Assembly: GCA_948735595.1 (NCBI GenBank)
Contig: CAPXSA010000008.1
Location: 23,519-87,518 of the forward strand
Length of the DNA stretch: 64,000 nt
DNA from: an uncultured Clostridia bacterium
GTDB taxonomy: Bacteria; Bacillota; Clostridia; TANB77; CAG-508
Direction of reading: 5' to 3'
Numbering within the stretch: position 1 is the stretch's first letter; the number at the start of each line of letters is the position of its first letter. The position numbers and the translations under genes are program-made. A model generated the notes under the pieces. That model was not told the origin of the DNA. It worked only from the letters and a program-made list of their open reading frames with translations, and did not search any database. Of the stretch, positions 45,955-53,915 are shown in pieces.

Positions 45955-46112
45955 TAGTAACCAATAATATATGTTTCTTTTTCTCATACACTCGTCTCAT
46001 TGGCGTATGGACTAAAACATAAATAGCTTTTATAGTAAGCGTTGCTCTAAAGTACTATAAGGCAAATGTTTCTCGATTTTTCAAAATGCGAAACATATAT
46101 TATTGGTTACTA
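45955..46112. repeat. Long inverted-repeat intergenic element between fabG and fabF
   Basis: Arms of 23 bases (45955-45977 and 46090-46112) are perfect reverse complements. Inside are a hairpin with CATAC/GTATG arms and another with TTATAGTA/TACTATAA, giving a multi-branched fold. No T tract or open frame is present. Confidence 0.75.
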
Positions 46113-46168
46113 AAAGAAAAAATTATAAAAAATCAGTATTAAGTAGTTAAAATAGAAAGGATAGGAAA

Positions 46169-47401
46169 ATGAAGAAGAGAGTTGTGATTACAGGATTAGG
46201 AGCAGTTACTCCGATTGGAAAAAATGTAGAAGAAACTTGGGAAGGAATAAAAAACAAGAAATGTGGAATTGACAAAATCACTTTATTTGATACTACAGAA
46301 TACAAAACAAAATTAGATGCAGAGGTAAAAAACTATGACCCATTAGAATATTTTGATCCAAAGCAATCTAAAAGGTTAGATAGGTCATCACAATTTGCTA
46401 TTATCGCAGCAAGAGAGGCTGTGAAAGATGCAGGAATTACAAAGGAAAATACAGATTTTGATAGAGTAGGTATTTTTGTTGGTTCTGGTATTGGAGGGTT
46501 AAGAACTATCCAAGAACAATGCGAAACTAATTATGAAAAAGGCAATAAAAGAGTATCGCCTATGTTTATTCCTATGGCAATTGCGAATATGCCAGCTGGA
46601 AATGTTGCTATTGAATTTGGATTTAAAGGAGAATCTATTAGTGTAGTAACAGCATGTGCTACTTCTACACATTGTATTGGTGAAGCATATAAAACCATTC
46701 TATTAGGAGAAGAAGATGTAGTTGTTGCAGGTGGAGCAGAGGCTGCGATTTGTGAAGTAGGAATTGCTGGATTTGAAAATATGAAAGCACTATCTAGTAG
46801 CACTGATAAAAATAGAGCGAGTACCCCATTTGATAAAGAAAGAAGCGGATTTGTTATGGGAGAAGGTGCTGGAATTGTCATTTTAGAAGAACTAGAACAT
46901 GCCAAACAAAGAGGAGCTAAAATTTATGGAGAAGTAATTGGGTTTGGTTCTACTACAGATGCTTATCATATTACTTCACCTTGTCCAGATGGAGAAGGCG
47001 GAGCAAAAGCAATGATGAGAGCTATTAAAAATGCAGGAATTACTCCAGAACAAATAGACTATATAAATGCACATGGAACATCTACACACTTAAATGACCA
47101 AACAGAAACAATGGCTATTAAAGCAGCTTTAGGAGAAGCATCCAAAAAAGTAATGGTTAGTTCAACCAAAGGAAATGTTGGACATTTATTAGGTGCTGCA
47201 GGAGCAGTAGAAGCAATTTTCTGTGCAAAAGCAATTCAAGAGCAATTAGTACCACCAACTATTAACTATCAAGAAAAAGATGAAGAATGTGATTTGGATA
47301 TTGTACCAAATGAGCCAAGAAAGGCAGAGTTAAATATTGTAATGTCTAACTCTTTAGGATTTGGTGGTCATAATAGTAGTATTGTTTTAAGAAAATTATA
47401 A
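46169..47401 (+). CDS. fabF: 3-oxoacyl-[ACP] synthase II
   Basis: Condensing enzyme of fatty-acid elongation. The 410 residues show VVITGLGAVTPIGKN at the start, the nucleophile Cys163 in VVTACATSTH, the catalytic His residues in NAHGTSTHLND and KGNVGHLLGAAGA, and the C-terminal SNSLGFGGHNSS. All catalytic residues are intact. GAAAGGATAGG precedes the ATG. It sits between two inverted-repeat elements; the downstream one begins at its stop codon. Confidence 0.97.
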   Translation: MKKRVVITGLGAVTPIGKNVEETWEGIKNKKCGIDKITLFDTTEYKTKLDAEVKNYDPLEYFDPKQSKRLDRSSQFAIIAAREAVKDAGITKENTDFDRVGIFVGSGIGGLRTIQEQCETNYEKGNKRVSPMFIPMAIANMPAGNVAIEFGFKGESISVVTACATSTHCIGEAYKTILLGEEDVVVAGGAEAAICEVGIAGFENMKALSSSTDKNRASTPFDKERSGFVMGEGAGIVILEELEHAKQRGAKIYGEVIGFGSTTDAYHITSPCPDGEGGAKAMMRAIKNAGITPEQIDYINAHGTSTHLNDQTETMAIKAALGEASKKVMVSSTKGNVGHLLGAAGAVEAIFCAKAIQEQLVPPTINYQEKDEECDLDIVPNEPRKAELNIVMSNSLGFGGHNSSIVLRKL

Positions 47402-47555
47402 GTTCAAATTAGTTATATTATTTCGTTTGTCCTTGCTGTCTGTTGCTTTCACATGCTAAAAGCGAATATAAGAAAGCAACAGAAGGCACTCAGATTCACT
47501 ATGTTACGCTTCGTCTTGCGTGGACTGCACTCTTGTAATATAACTAATTTGAACT
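47401..47555. repeat. Long inverted-repeat element between fabF and accB, with shared core
   Basis: Arms of 20 bases (47401-47420 and 47536-47555) are perfect reverse complements and begin in the fabF stop codon. The core TTGCTGTCTGTTGCTTTC (47433-47450) and GAAAGCAACAGAAGGCACTC (47472-47491) recurs in the element at 48604-48738 although the outer arms differ. Confidence 0.8.
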
Positions 47556-47588
47556 AGATAAATTTTGATAAAGATAGGAGAAGAAAGA

Positions 47589-48026
47589 ATGGAATATGAG
47601 AAAATTAAGCAATTAATGGAAGATATGGGAAATTCAAAATTGACCGCAATTGACATTGATTTTCCAGATGGAACTAAGATTAGTATGAAAAAAGAAACTG
47701 CTGTAAAAGTAGCTACTCCAGTGGTAGAAGTGGCAACAGAAACGATATCAACAGTAGAAAAAACACAAGAAGTATCAGCACAAGTTGTTAAAGGAAATAT
47801 TGTAAAATCTCCAATGGTTGGAACTTTCTATTTAAAACCTTCTCCAACTTCTGAAAGCTATGTAGAAGTTGGAAAGAATGTCAAAAAAGGAGATACCCTT
47901 TGTATTATTGAAGCAATGAAATTAATGAATGAAATTGAATCAGAATTTGAAGGAAAAGTAAAAGAAATCCTAGTAAAAGACGGAGAAGCAGTAGAATATG
48001 GCAAGCCTTTATTTGTAATTGAATAA
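47589..48026 (+). CDS. accB: Biotin carboxyl carrier protein of acetyl-CoA carboxylase
   Basis: Carries CO2 on biotin between AccC and AccD/AccA. The 145 residues have an N-terminal docking part (KIKQLMEDMGNSKLTAIDID), a Val/Thr-rich linker and the C-terminal biotinyl domain with VKSPMVGTFYLKPSPTS and the biotinylation lysine (about 111) in EAMKLMNEIE. The start at 47589 has AGGAGAAG upstream; a TTG eight codons earlier is rejected. Its ligase birA is in the same operon. Confidence 0.96.
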   Translation: MEYEKIKQLMEDMGNSKLTAIDIDFPDGTKISMKKETAVKVATPVVEVATETISTVEKTQEVSAQVVKGNIVKSPMVGTFYLKPSPTSESYVEVGKNVKKGDTLCIIEAMKLMNEIESEFEGKVKEILVKDGEAVEYGKPLFVIE

Positions 48027-48090
48027 ATGTTGATACTTAAGATGTTAGTTAGTCTGACTAGGGGATCTAAGTATGATATATTGGTAAAAA

Positions 48091-48143
48091 AGTGTCGCAC
48101 AGGGGGACAGATGTCGCACAAACTAACGTCCCTAAGTGCGACA
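48091..48143. repeat. REP-like palindromic repeat, copy 3
   Basis: GTGTCGCAC is followed by GGGGGACA, a second GTCGCACA, ACGTCCCT and GTGCGAC, so the GTCGCAC and GGGGAC units each have an inverse copy. It separates accB from the fabZ ribosome site and resembles copies at 36221 and 37134. Confidence 0.65.
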
Positions 48144-48160
48144 AGAAAGTAGGAAAAATA

Positions 48161-48583
48161 ATGTTAAATAAAGAACAGATAAAAGAGATTATTCCTCAAA
48201 GGGAACCATTTTTAATGATTGACGAAGTAGAAGAATATATACCAGGAGAAAGAACAGTTGCATATAAAAATGTGGATAAAGATGAATGGTATTTTCAAGG
48301 ACATTTTCCAGGTAACCCTATTATGCCAGGAGTGTTAATCACAGAAAGTTTAGCACAAGCAGGTGCAGTTGCCATCCTTTCTTTAGAAGAAAATAAAGGG
48401 AAAAATGCATTGTTTGGCGGAATTGATAAATTGAAATTTAAGAAAATGGTTGTGCCAGGAGATAGATTGAAATTAGAAGTGAATATTATTAAGAAAAAAG
48501 GTCCTATTGGTGTAGGAGAAGGAATTGCAACTGTTGATGGAAAGCTAGCAGCAAAAGGAGAATTTACTTTCGCAGTAGTTTAA
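48161..48583 (+). CDS. fabZ: 3-hydroxyacyl-[ACP] dehydratase
   Basis: Dehydrates hydroxyacyl-ACP during elongation. The 140-residue hotdog-fold protein has IIPQREPFLMIDEVEEY, the catalytic His in GHFPGNPIMPGVL and the Glu in ITESLAQAGAV, and IDKLKFKKMVVPGDRL. The start at 48161 is preceded by AGGAAA; a longer frame from 48092 runs through the REP-like repeat and would add 23 unrelated residues, so it is rejected. An inverted-repeat element follows before accC. Confidence 0.96.
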   Translation: MLNKEQIKEIIPQREPFLMIDEVEEYIPGERTVAYKNVDKDEWYFQGHFPGNPIMPGVLITESLAQAGAVAILSLEENKGKNALFGGIDKLKFKKMVVPGDRLKLEVNIIKKKGPIGVGEGIATVDGKLAAKGEFTFAVV

Positions 48584-48603
48584 TTAATTATTGATAATTT
48601 AAT

Positions 48604-48738
48604 CTTGTATATAACTATAATAATGTTCATCTTTGCTGTCCGTTGCTTTCAAATAATAAAATAAGCATAAGAAAGCAACGGAAGGCACTCGCAAGCTCGT
48701 CTTGCGCAGATTTCACTTATATTATAGTTATATACAAG
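48604..48738. repeat. Long inverted-repeat element between fabZ and accC, with shared core
   Basis: Arms of 19 bases (48604-48622 and 48720-48738) pair perfectly. The core TTGCTGTCCGTTGCTTTC (48633-48650) and GAAAGCAACGGAAGGCACTC (48671-48690) matches the fabF-accB element, with a T-A to C-G compensatory change in the inner stem, and both continue with a CGTCTTGCG segment. Confidence 0.8.
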
Positions 48739-48767
48739 AAATATTGCAATAAAGGAGATAAAATACA

Positions 48768-50126
48768 ATGAACAAAATACTAATAGCAAATCGTGGAGAA
48801 ATTGCAGTTCGTATTATTAGAGCATGCAAAGAAATGAATATTAAAACAGTAGCAGTTTATTCAGAAGTAGATAAAGACGCATTGCATACAAGACTTGCAG
48901 ATGAGGCAATTTGTATTGGACCTGCAAGCCCTAAACAAAGTTATTTGAATATAAAGAATATTATTGAAGCGGCAAGTATTACGAAAGCAGATAGTATTCA
49001 TCCAGGCTTTGGTTTTTTATCTGAAAATTCACAGTTTGCTAAAATTTGTGAAGAATCTAATATCAAATTTATTGGTCCAACTTCTAAAGTAATTGATTTG
49101 TTAGGTAACAAGTCTAATAGTAAAGAGATGATGAAAAAAGAGGGAGTACCAGTTATTCCAGGTTCTGATGGAAGTATAAAAGACTTAAAGCAAGCAATTT
49201 TAATTTGTGAAAAAATTGGTTATCCTGTTTTATTAAAAGCGTCGGCAGGTGGTGGCGGCAAAGGAATTAGACAAGTAAATTCCTTTGAAGAATTAGAAGC
49301 AAACTACAATATTGTTAAACAAGAAGCTAAAAATGCTTTTAATGATAGCGAGATTTACATAGAAAAGTTTATTCAAAATCCAAGACATGTGGAAATTCAA
49401 ATTTTAGCAGATGAACATGGAAATGTAGTACATCTAGGAGAAAGAGATTGTACAATTCAAAGAAATCATCAAAAGGTAATTGAAGAAACTCCTTCTACTA
49501 TTATAGATGACAAGCTAAGAAGTAAAATGGGAAATGCTGCTATCAAAGCAGCAAAAGCAGCAGGATATACAAGCTGTGGAACAGTAGAGTTTTTAGTGGA
49601 TAAAGATAAAAATTTCTATTTTATGGAAATGAATACAAGAATTCAAGTAGAACATCCAATCACAGAAATGAGAACAGGAATTGATTTAGTGAAAGAACAA
49701 ATTCGTATTGCAGCAGGGGAAGAATTAAAATTTAAGCAAAAGGAAATTGAATTTAAAGGTCATTCTATGGAATGTAGAATTAATGCGGAAAACCCAAGTA
49801 AAAACTTTATGCCATCACCAGGAAAAATCAATGAAATGAATTTACCAGGAGGTAATGGGATTAGAGTAGATACTGCAATTTATAGCGGATATACTATTCC
49901 AGCTAATTATGACTCTATGATAGCTAAAATTATTGTATTTGGAACAAATCGAAATGAAGCTATTAGCAAAATGAAAAGAGCATTAGAAGAACTTGTAATA
50001 GATGGAGTGGAAACAAATCGAGATTTCCTTTTTGATATTATTCGTAATCCAGATTTTATTAGGGGAAATTTTGATACATCCTTTATTGAAAAGAACATTT
50101 TAAAAGGGGAAAAGAAAAATAAATGA
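48768..50126 (+). CDS. accC: Biotin carboxylase of acetyl-CoA carboxylase
   Basis: ATP-dependent carboxylation of the AccB biotin. The 452 residues match. ILIANRGEIAVRIIRACKEM at the start, IHPGFGFLSENSQFA, the glycine-rich ATP-grasp loop ASAGGGGKGIR (about 158-168), HVEIQILADEHG, RDCTIQRNHQKVIEE, YFMEMNTRIQVEHPITEM and ECRINAENP are all in order. AAAGGAG precedes the ATG. It overlaps accD by 4 bases. Confidence 0.98.
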   Translation: MNKILIANRGEIAVRIIRACKEMNIKTVAVYSEVDKDALHTRLADEAICIGPASPKQSYLNIKNIIEAASITKADSIHPGFGFLSENSQFAKICEESNIKFIGPTSKVIDLLGNKSNSKEMMKKEGVPVIPGSDGSIKDLKQAILICEKIGYPVLLKASAGGGGKGIRQVNSFEELEANYNIVKQEAKNAFNDSEIYIEKFIQNPRHVEIQILADEHGNVVHLGERDCTIQRNHQKVIEETPSTIIDDKLRSKMGNAAIKAAKAAGYTSCGTVEFLVDKDKNFYFMEMNTRIQVEHPITEMRTGIDLVKEQIRIAAGEELKFKQKEIEFKGHSMECRINAENPSKNFMPSPGKINEMNLPGGNGIRVDTAIYSGYTIPANYDSMIAKIIVFGTNRNEAISKMKRALEELVIDGVETNRDFLFDIIRNPDFIRGNFDTSFIEKNILKGEKKNK

Positions 50127-50986
50127 TAGTAGATAAAATCAAGAAAAGAGAAACCAAAAATTTAGCTAATAAAAAGTCGAATGTAGATATTCCTATTGGA
50201 AAATGGCTAAAATGCGAAAAATGTCATGAAATTATCTATAAAGATACAGTAAGAAGTAATCTAAATATTTGCCCTAACTGTGGTCATTATTTTAGAATGC
50301 ATATTGGGAAAAGAATAGAATTAGTAATTGATGAGGGGACATATAAACGTTTTGATTTAAATATAGAAACTACTAATCCTTTAGATTTAGAAGATTATCC
50401 TAAGAAATTAGCAACTTTAAGAGAAAAAACGAATTTAGAAGAGGCTGTTGCTTGTGGAACAGGAAAAATTAAGGGAGAAGATGTAGTTATCTGTATTATG
50501 GATAGTGGCTTTTTAATGGGAAGTATGGGAGCAGTAGTTGGTGAAAAAATTACTTATAGCATAGAACAAGCAATTCAGCTAAAATTACCACTTATTATAT
50601 TTGCTGTATCTGGTGGTGCTAGAATGCAAGAGGGGATTATTTCTTTAATGCAAATGGCAAAAACAACAGCAGCACTTACTAAGTTAGATGAAGCAGGACT
50701 ATTATATATATCTGTTTTAACAGATCCAACTTATGGAGGAGTTACCGCTTCTTTTGCAAGCTTAGGTGATATTATTTTAGCAGAACCAGGAGCTATGATA
50801 GGTTTTGCAGGACCAAGAGTAATTGAACAGACAATAGGAGAAAGTTTGCCAGAAGGTTTCCAAACAGCAGAATTCTTGTTAGAACATGGATTTATAGACA
50901 AAATTGTAGCAAGAGAAGAGATGAAAGATACTTTGTATCAGTTAATTCAATACCATAAAGGAGGAAGCACAAATGGAAAAGAATAA
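50123..50986 (+). CDS. accD: Acetyl-CoA carboxylase carboxyltransferase subunit beta
   Basis: With AccA transfers CO2 from biotin to acetyl-CoA. The 287 residues have an N-terminal zinc ribbon (CEKCHEI and CPNCGHYF, about residues 30-55) and a crotonase-like carboxyltransferase domain with MDSGFLMGSMGAVVGEKI, FAVSGGARMQEGI, VLTDPTYGGVTASFA and AMIGFAGPRVIEQTI. The ATGA start overlaps accC; the AAAGGAGG for accA lies in its last codons. Confidence 0.97.
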   Translation: MIVDKIKKRETKNLANKKSNVDIPIGKWLKCEKCHEIIYKDTVRSNLNICPNCGHYFRMHIGKRIELVIDEGTYKRFDLNIETTNPLDLEDYPKKLATLREKTNLEEAVACGTGKIKGEDVVICIMDSGFLMGSMGAVVGEKITYSIEQAIQLKLPLIIFAVSGGARMQEGIISLMQMAKTTAALTKLDEAGLLYISVLTDPTYGGVTASFASLGDIILAEPGAMIGFAGPRVIEQTIGESLPEGFQTAEFLLEHGFIDKIVAREEMKDTLYQLIQYHKGGSTNGKE

Positions 50987-51794
50987 ATCCTCTGCTTGGG
51001 AAAAGGTAGAAATTGCTAGAAATCCGAAAAGGAAGACAGCTATTGATTACATAGAAAGCATTTTTGATGAATTTATTGAGTTACATGGAGATAGAAATTT
51101 TAGAGATGATAAGGCAATTATTTGTGGATTAGCAAAATTAGGAGAACAGTCATTTACCATTATTGCAGAACAAAAAGGAAGAACTACTAAGGAAAATATG
51201 GAAAGAAACTTTGGAATGCCTAATCCTGAAAGTTATCGAAAGGCAATTAGATTTATGAAACAAGCAGAGAAATTTCATAGACCAGTTATTACTTTTGTAG
51301 ATACCAAAGGTGCTTATCCAGGAATTGGTGCAGAAGAAAGAGGACAAGGAGAGGCAATTGCAAAGTCTATGTTTGAAATGGCAAGATTAAAAGTTCCTGT
51401 AATTAGTGTTGTAATTGGAGAAGGTTCTTCTGGTGGTGCACTAGCAATATCAGTAGCTAACAAGATTTTTATGCTAGAAAATGCCATTTACTCTATTTTG
51501 TCTCCAGAAGGATATAGTAGTATTTTATGGAAAGATAGCAGTAGAGTAAAAGAGGCAGCAGAGAAAATGAGATTAACAGCAAAAGATTTATATGATTTGA
51601 AAGTGATTGATACAATTATCAAAGAGCCTATAGAAATGGAAGAAGCGGATTTTGAAAAGGTAAGTCAATCTATTCAAAAAGAAATTCAAAAGGAAATTCA
51701 TAAAATGCAGAAAATGACAAAGGAAGAATTGGTAGAGCAGAGGTATGAGAAGTTTAGGAGTATTTCAGGATTTAAAATTAATATGCTTAAATAA
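50973..51794 (+). CDS. accA: Acetyl-CoA carboxylase carboxyltransferase subunit alpha
   Basis: Partner of AccD. The 273 residues are slightly shorter than the ~315-residue E. coli protein but complete: FIELHGDRNFRDDKAIICG, NFGMPNPESYRKAIRFMKQA, FVDTKGAYPGIGAEERGQGE, VIGEGSSGGALAISVA and ILSPEGYSSILWKD. The last gene of the tight accCDA set, overlapping accD by 14 bases. An inverted-repeat element then separates it from fabI. Confidence 0.97.
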   Translation: MEKNKSSAWEKVEIARNPKRKTAIDYIESIFDEFIELHGDRNFRDDKAIICGLAKLGEQSFTIIAEQKGRTTKENMERNFGMPNPESYRKAIRFMKQAEKFHRPVITFVDTKGAYPGIGAEERGQGEAIAKSMFEMARLKVPVISVVIGEGSSGGALAISVANKIFMLENAIYSILSPEGYSSILWKDSSRVKEAAEKMRLTAKDLYDLKVIDTIIKEPIEMEEADFEKVSQSIQKEIQKEIHKMQKMTKEELVEQRYEKFRSISGFKINMLK

Positions 51795-51833
51795 TGAATG
51801 CTTTAATTTATTGACATAACCTAATTCTGTAAA

Positions 51834-51944
51834 AGCACAATATTATATGTTTTTGCAGTTTTGAGAGGTACCGTTCTGACTTTCTTCTTTGAACTTACTG
51901 ACTGCAACGGGCATTTGAAAAACAAAAAAATATAATATTGTGCT
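51834..51944. repeat. Long inverted-repeat element between accA and fabI
   Basis: Arms of 15 bases (51834-51848 and 51930-51944) are perfect reverse complements; an inner TGCAGT (51854-51859) pairs with ACTGCA (51901-51906). It has the same plan as the other FASII intergenic elements but no shared core sequence that I can see. Confidence 0.7.
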
Positions 51945-51990
51945 AGAATAATTATGGAATCTAAATAATAACAATGAAAGGAGAAAAATT

Positions 51991-52764
51991 ATGTTATTAG
52001 AAAATAAAAAAATATTAATCATGGGAATACGTAATAAATGGAGTATTGCCTATGGAATTGCAAAGTCAGCCTATGAAAATGGAGCAAAGCTTATTTTTAC
52101 TTACATGGGAGAAGAAAATAAGGAAAAAATTGAAGAACTTATTTTAGACTTCAAAGGAAGTAAAGCTTATGTATTAGATGGAGCATCAGAAGATGAATTA
52201 GTACAAAAAGTGTTTATACAAATCAAAGAAGAAAATGGAAAAATAGATGGATTAGTACATGCTATTGCACATGCAAATACAGAAGATTTACATCAAGATT
52301 TTATCTATACGAGTAAAGAAGGATATTCTCATGCTCTTGATGTAAGCGCTTATTCTTTTGTGTTAGCAGCAAGAATGGCAAAAGAAGTAGATTTATTAAA
52401 TGAAAATGCAAGTTTAGTAACTTTAACTTATCATGGTTCTACAAAAGTGCTTGATGGATATAATGTGATGGGAGCAGCTAAAGCAGCGTTGGAAGCAAGT
52501 GTAAGATACCTAGCAGAAAACTTAGGTAAAGAAGGAAAAAGGGTAAATGCTATATCAGCAGGACCAATCAAAACCTTATCTGCGAAGGGAATCAAAGATT
52601 TTTCTAGTATTCTAACTGTAGTAGAAGAAAAATCACCATTGCATAGAAATGTAACAACTACTCAAGTAGGAAATGTGGCAACTTTCTTATTGAGTGAAAT
52701 GTCAGATGCTGTGACAGGGCAAGTAATTTATGCTGATAGTGGATATAATATTATGGGTGTGTAA
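51991..52764 (+). CDS. fabI: Enoyl-[ACP] reductase (NADH), FabI type
   Basis: Last reductive step of the elongation cycle. The 257-residue protein is an atypical short-chain reductase: ILIMGIRNKWSIAYGIAKS is the FabI cofactor region (GIxNxxSIA), DGLVHAIAHAN follows, and the catalytic Tyr is expected in LDGYNVMGAAKAALE with Lys seven residues later. FabI, rather than the flavoprotein FabK common in Clostridia, ends this operon. AAAGGAG precedes the ATG and a terminator follows. Confidence 0.95.
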   Translation: MLLENKKILIMGIRNKWSIAYGIAKSAYENGAKLIFTYMGEENKEKIEELILDFKGSKAYVLDGASEDELVQKVFIQIKEENGKIDGLVHAIAHANTEDLHQDFIYTSKEGYSHALDVSAYSFVLAARMAKEVDLLNENASLVTLTYHGSTKVLDGYNVMGAAKAALEASVRYLAENLGKEGKRVNAISAGPIKTLSAKGIKDFSSILTVVEEKSPLHRNVTTTQVGNVATFLLSEMSDAVTGQVIYADSGYNIMGV

Positions 52765-52773
52765 GGGAATAAT

Positions 52774-52816
52774 AAAGGGGCTTTCTATATTAAGTTATAG
52801 AAGGTCTCTTTTTGTT
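52774..52816 (+). terminator. Terminator ending the fatty-acid operon
   Basis: A long stem (52774-52789 with 52796-52811, several G-U pairs) is followed by TTTTTG. Confidence 0.75.
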
Positions 52817-52910
52817 TTGAAAAAAGGTTGCTTTTTAATTACAGTGAAATGTACTAGATTTTTTGTAGCAAATGTGATATAAATTAATAGAAATAAAGGG
52901 GGAAAATGAA

Positions 52911-53915
52911 ATGGAGAGATTTACAAATCCTAATATTTTAAAAGAGAAGAAAAGGTTAACAAGAAATGTGCTACTTAGCATCTTGCTTCTTATTATAGCT
53001 ATTGCTCTAGCAGCATTTGGTTATTATATAGTAGAACAAGCAAAAGCAAATGCAAAACCATTAAATGATATCATTGTGGAGCAAGAGGGGGGAAAAGAAG
53101 AACAAATTGCTACTATTGATGTACATACAAAGCCATATTTATTTGCAGAAGAAACAGATTCTACATATGGATATTTTATTGTAACAGACGAGGAATTTAT
53201 GTATATTGCTTATATGGGAAAATATAATGAACTAACAAACAAAACAGATTTGAAAGAAAATCCTGTTACGATTACAGGAGGAACAAAACTAATTCCAAAA
53301 GAGATTAAAGAATATGCTTTAGAAGCATATAATCAAGGTCTAAAAGAGGAAGAAAAGCTAACCATGGCAGACTTTAATTCCTATTTTGGAGCAGTTTACC
53401 TAGATATTTCCGCAACAGGTATGGATGATATTGGCTTTATTCCGTATTTCAGTGCCTTTGTTTGTGGATTATTAGGAATTATTGCTTTTGCTACCACTCT
53501 TACTCAAAAAATTAAATTCAGTAGTAGCATTAAGAAAATGGACGAAGCTACTATTGAAACATTGGATAATGAAATGAATAGTTCAGAAGCTTTCTATTAT
53601 GAGAGGATTCATCTATTCTTAACCAATCGTTATGTCATCAACTTCAAAGGTAGTTTTAGAGTAATAGAATATCAAGATATTATTTGGATGTATTCTATGA
53701 TTTATCGTACAAATGGAATTAAAACAAATCAAAGTATTAAAGTTATGACGAAAGATGGAAAGACACACGAAATTGCTGCAATTGATATTGCAACAAAAGC
53801 AAAAAAGGAGATGTATGAAGAAATCTGGAATACTATTATTGCAAAGAATAATCGTATTATTCTAGGATTTACAAAAGAAGCAGAACAAGAAGCAAAGGAG
53901 AGAATTGAAAACTAA
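52911..53915 (+). CDS. Membrane protein of unknown function with two helices
   Basis: A 334-residue protein. Helix 1 (VLLSILLLIIAIALAAFGYY, about 21-42) and helix 2 (PYFSAFVCGLLGIIAFATTL, about 182-203) bracket an extracytoplasmic domain of about 140 residues; a C-terminal cytoplasmic domain of about 130 residues follows with a PH-like alternating pattern (FYYERIHLFLTNRYVINF, YQDIIWMYSMIYRTNG). I recognise no enzymatic motif. GGGGG precedes the ATG. It ends in an overlap with the lipase-like gene, so the two are translationally coupled and probably work together at the envelope. Confidence 0.78.
   Translation: MERFTNPNILKEKKRLTRNVLLSILLLIIAIALAAFGYYIVEQAKANAKPLNDIIVEQEGGKEEQIATIDVHTKPYLFAEETDSTYGYFIVTDEEFMYIAYMGKYNELTNKTDLKENPVTITGGTKLIPKEIKEYALEAYNQGLKEEEKLTMADFNSYFGAVYLDISATGMDDIGFIPYFSAFVCGLLGIIAFATTLTQKIKFSSSIKKMDEATIETLDNEMNSSEAFYYERIHLFLTNRYVINFKGSFRVIEYQDIIWMYSMIYRTNGIKTNQSIKVMTKDGKTHEIAAIDIATKAKKEMYEEIWNTIIAKNNRIILGFTKEAEQEAKERIEN

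Noticed and set aside
48092..48160. N-terminal extension of FabZ
   Set aside because: The extension is translated from a REP-like repeat; the ATG at 48161 gives the normal family start.
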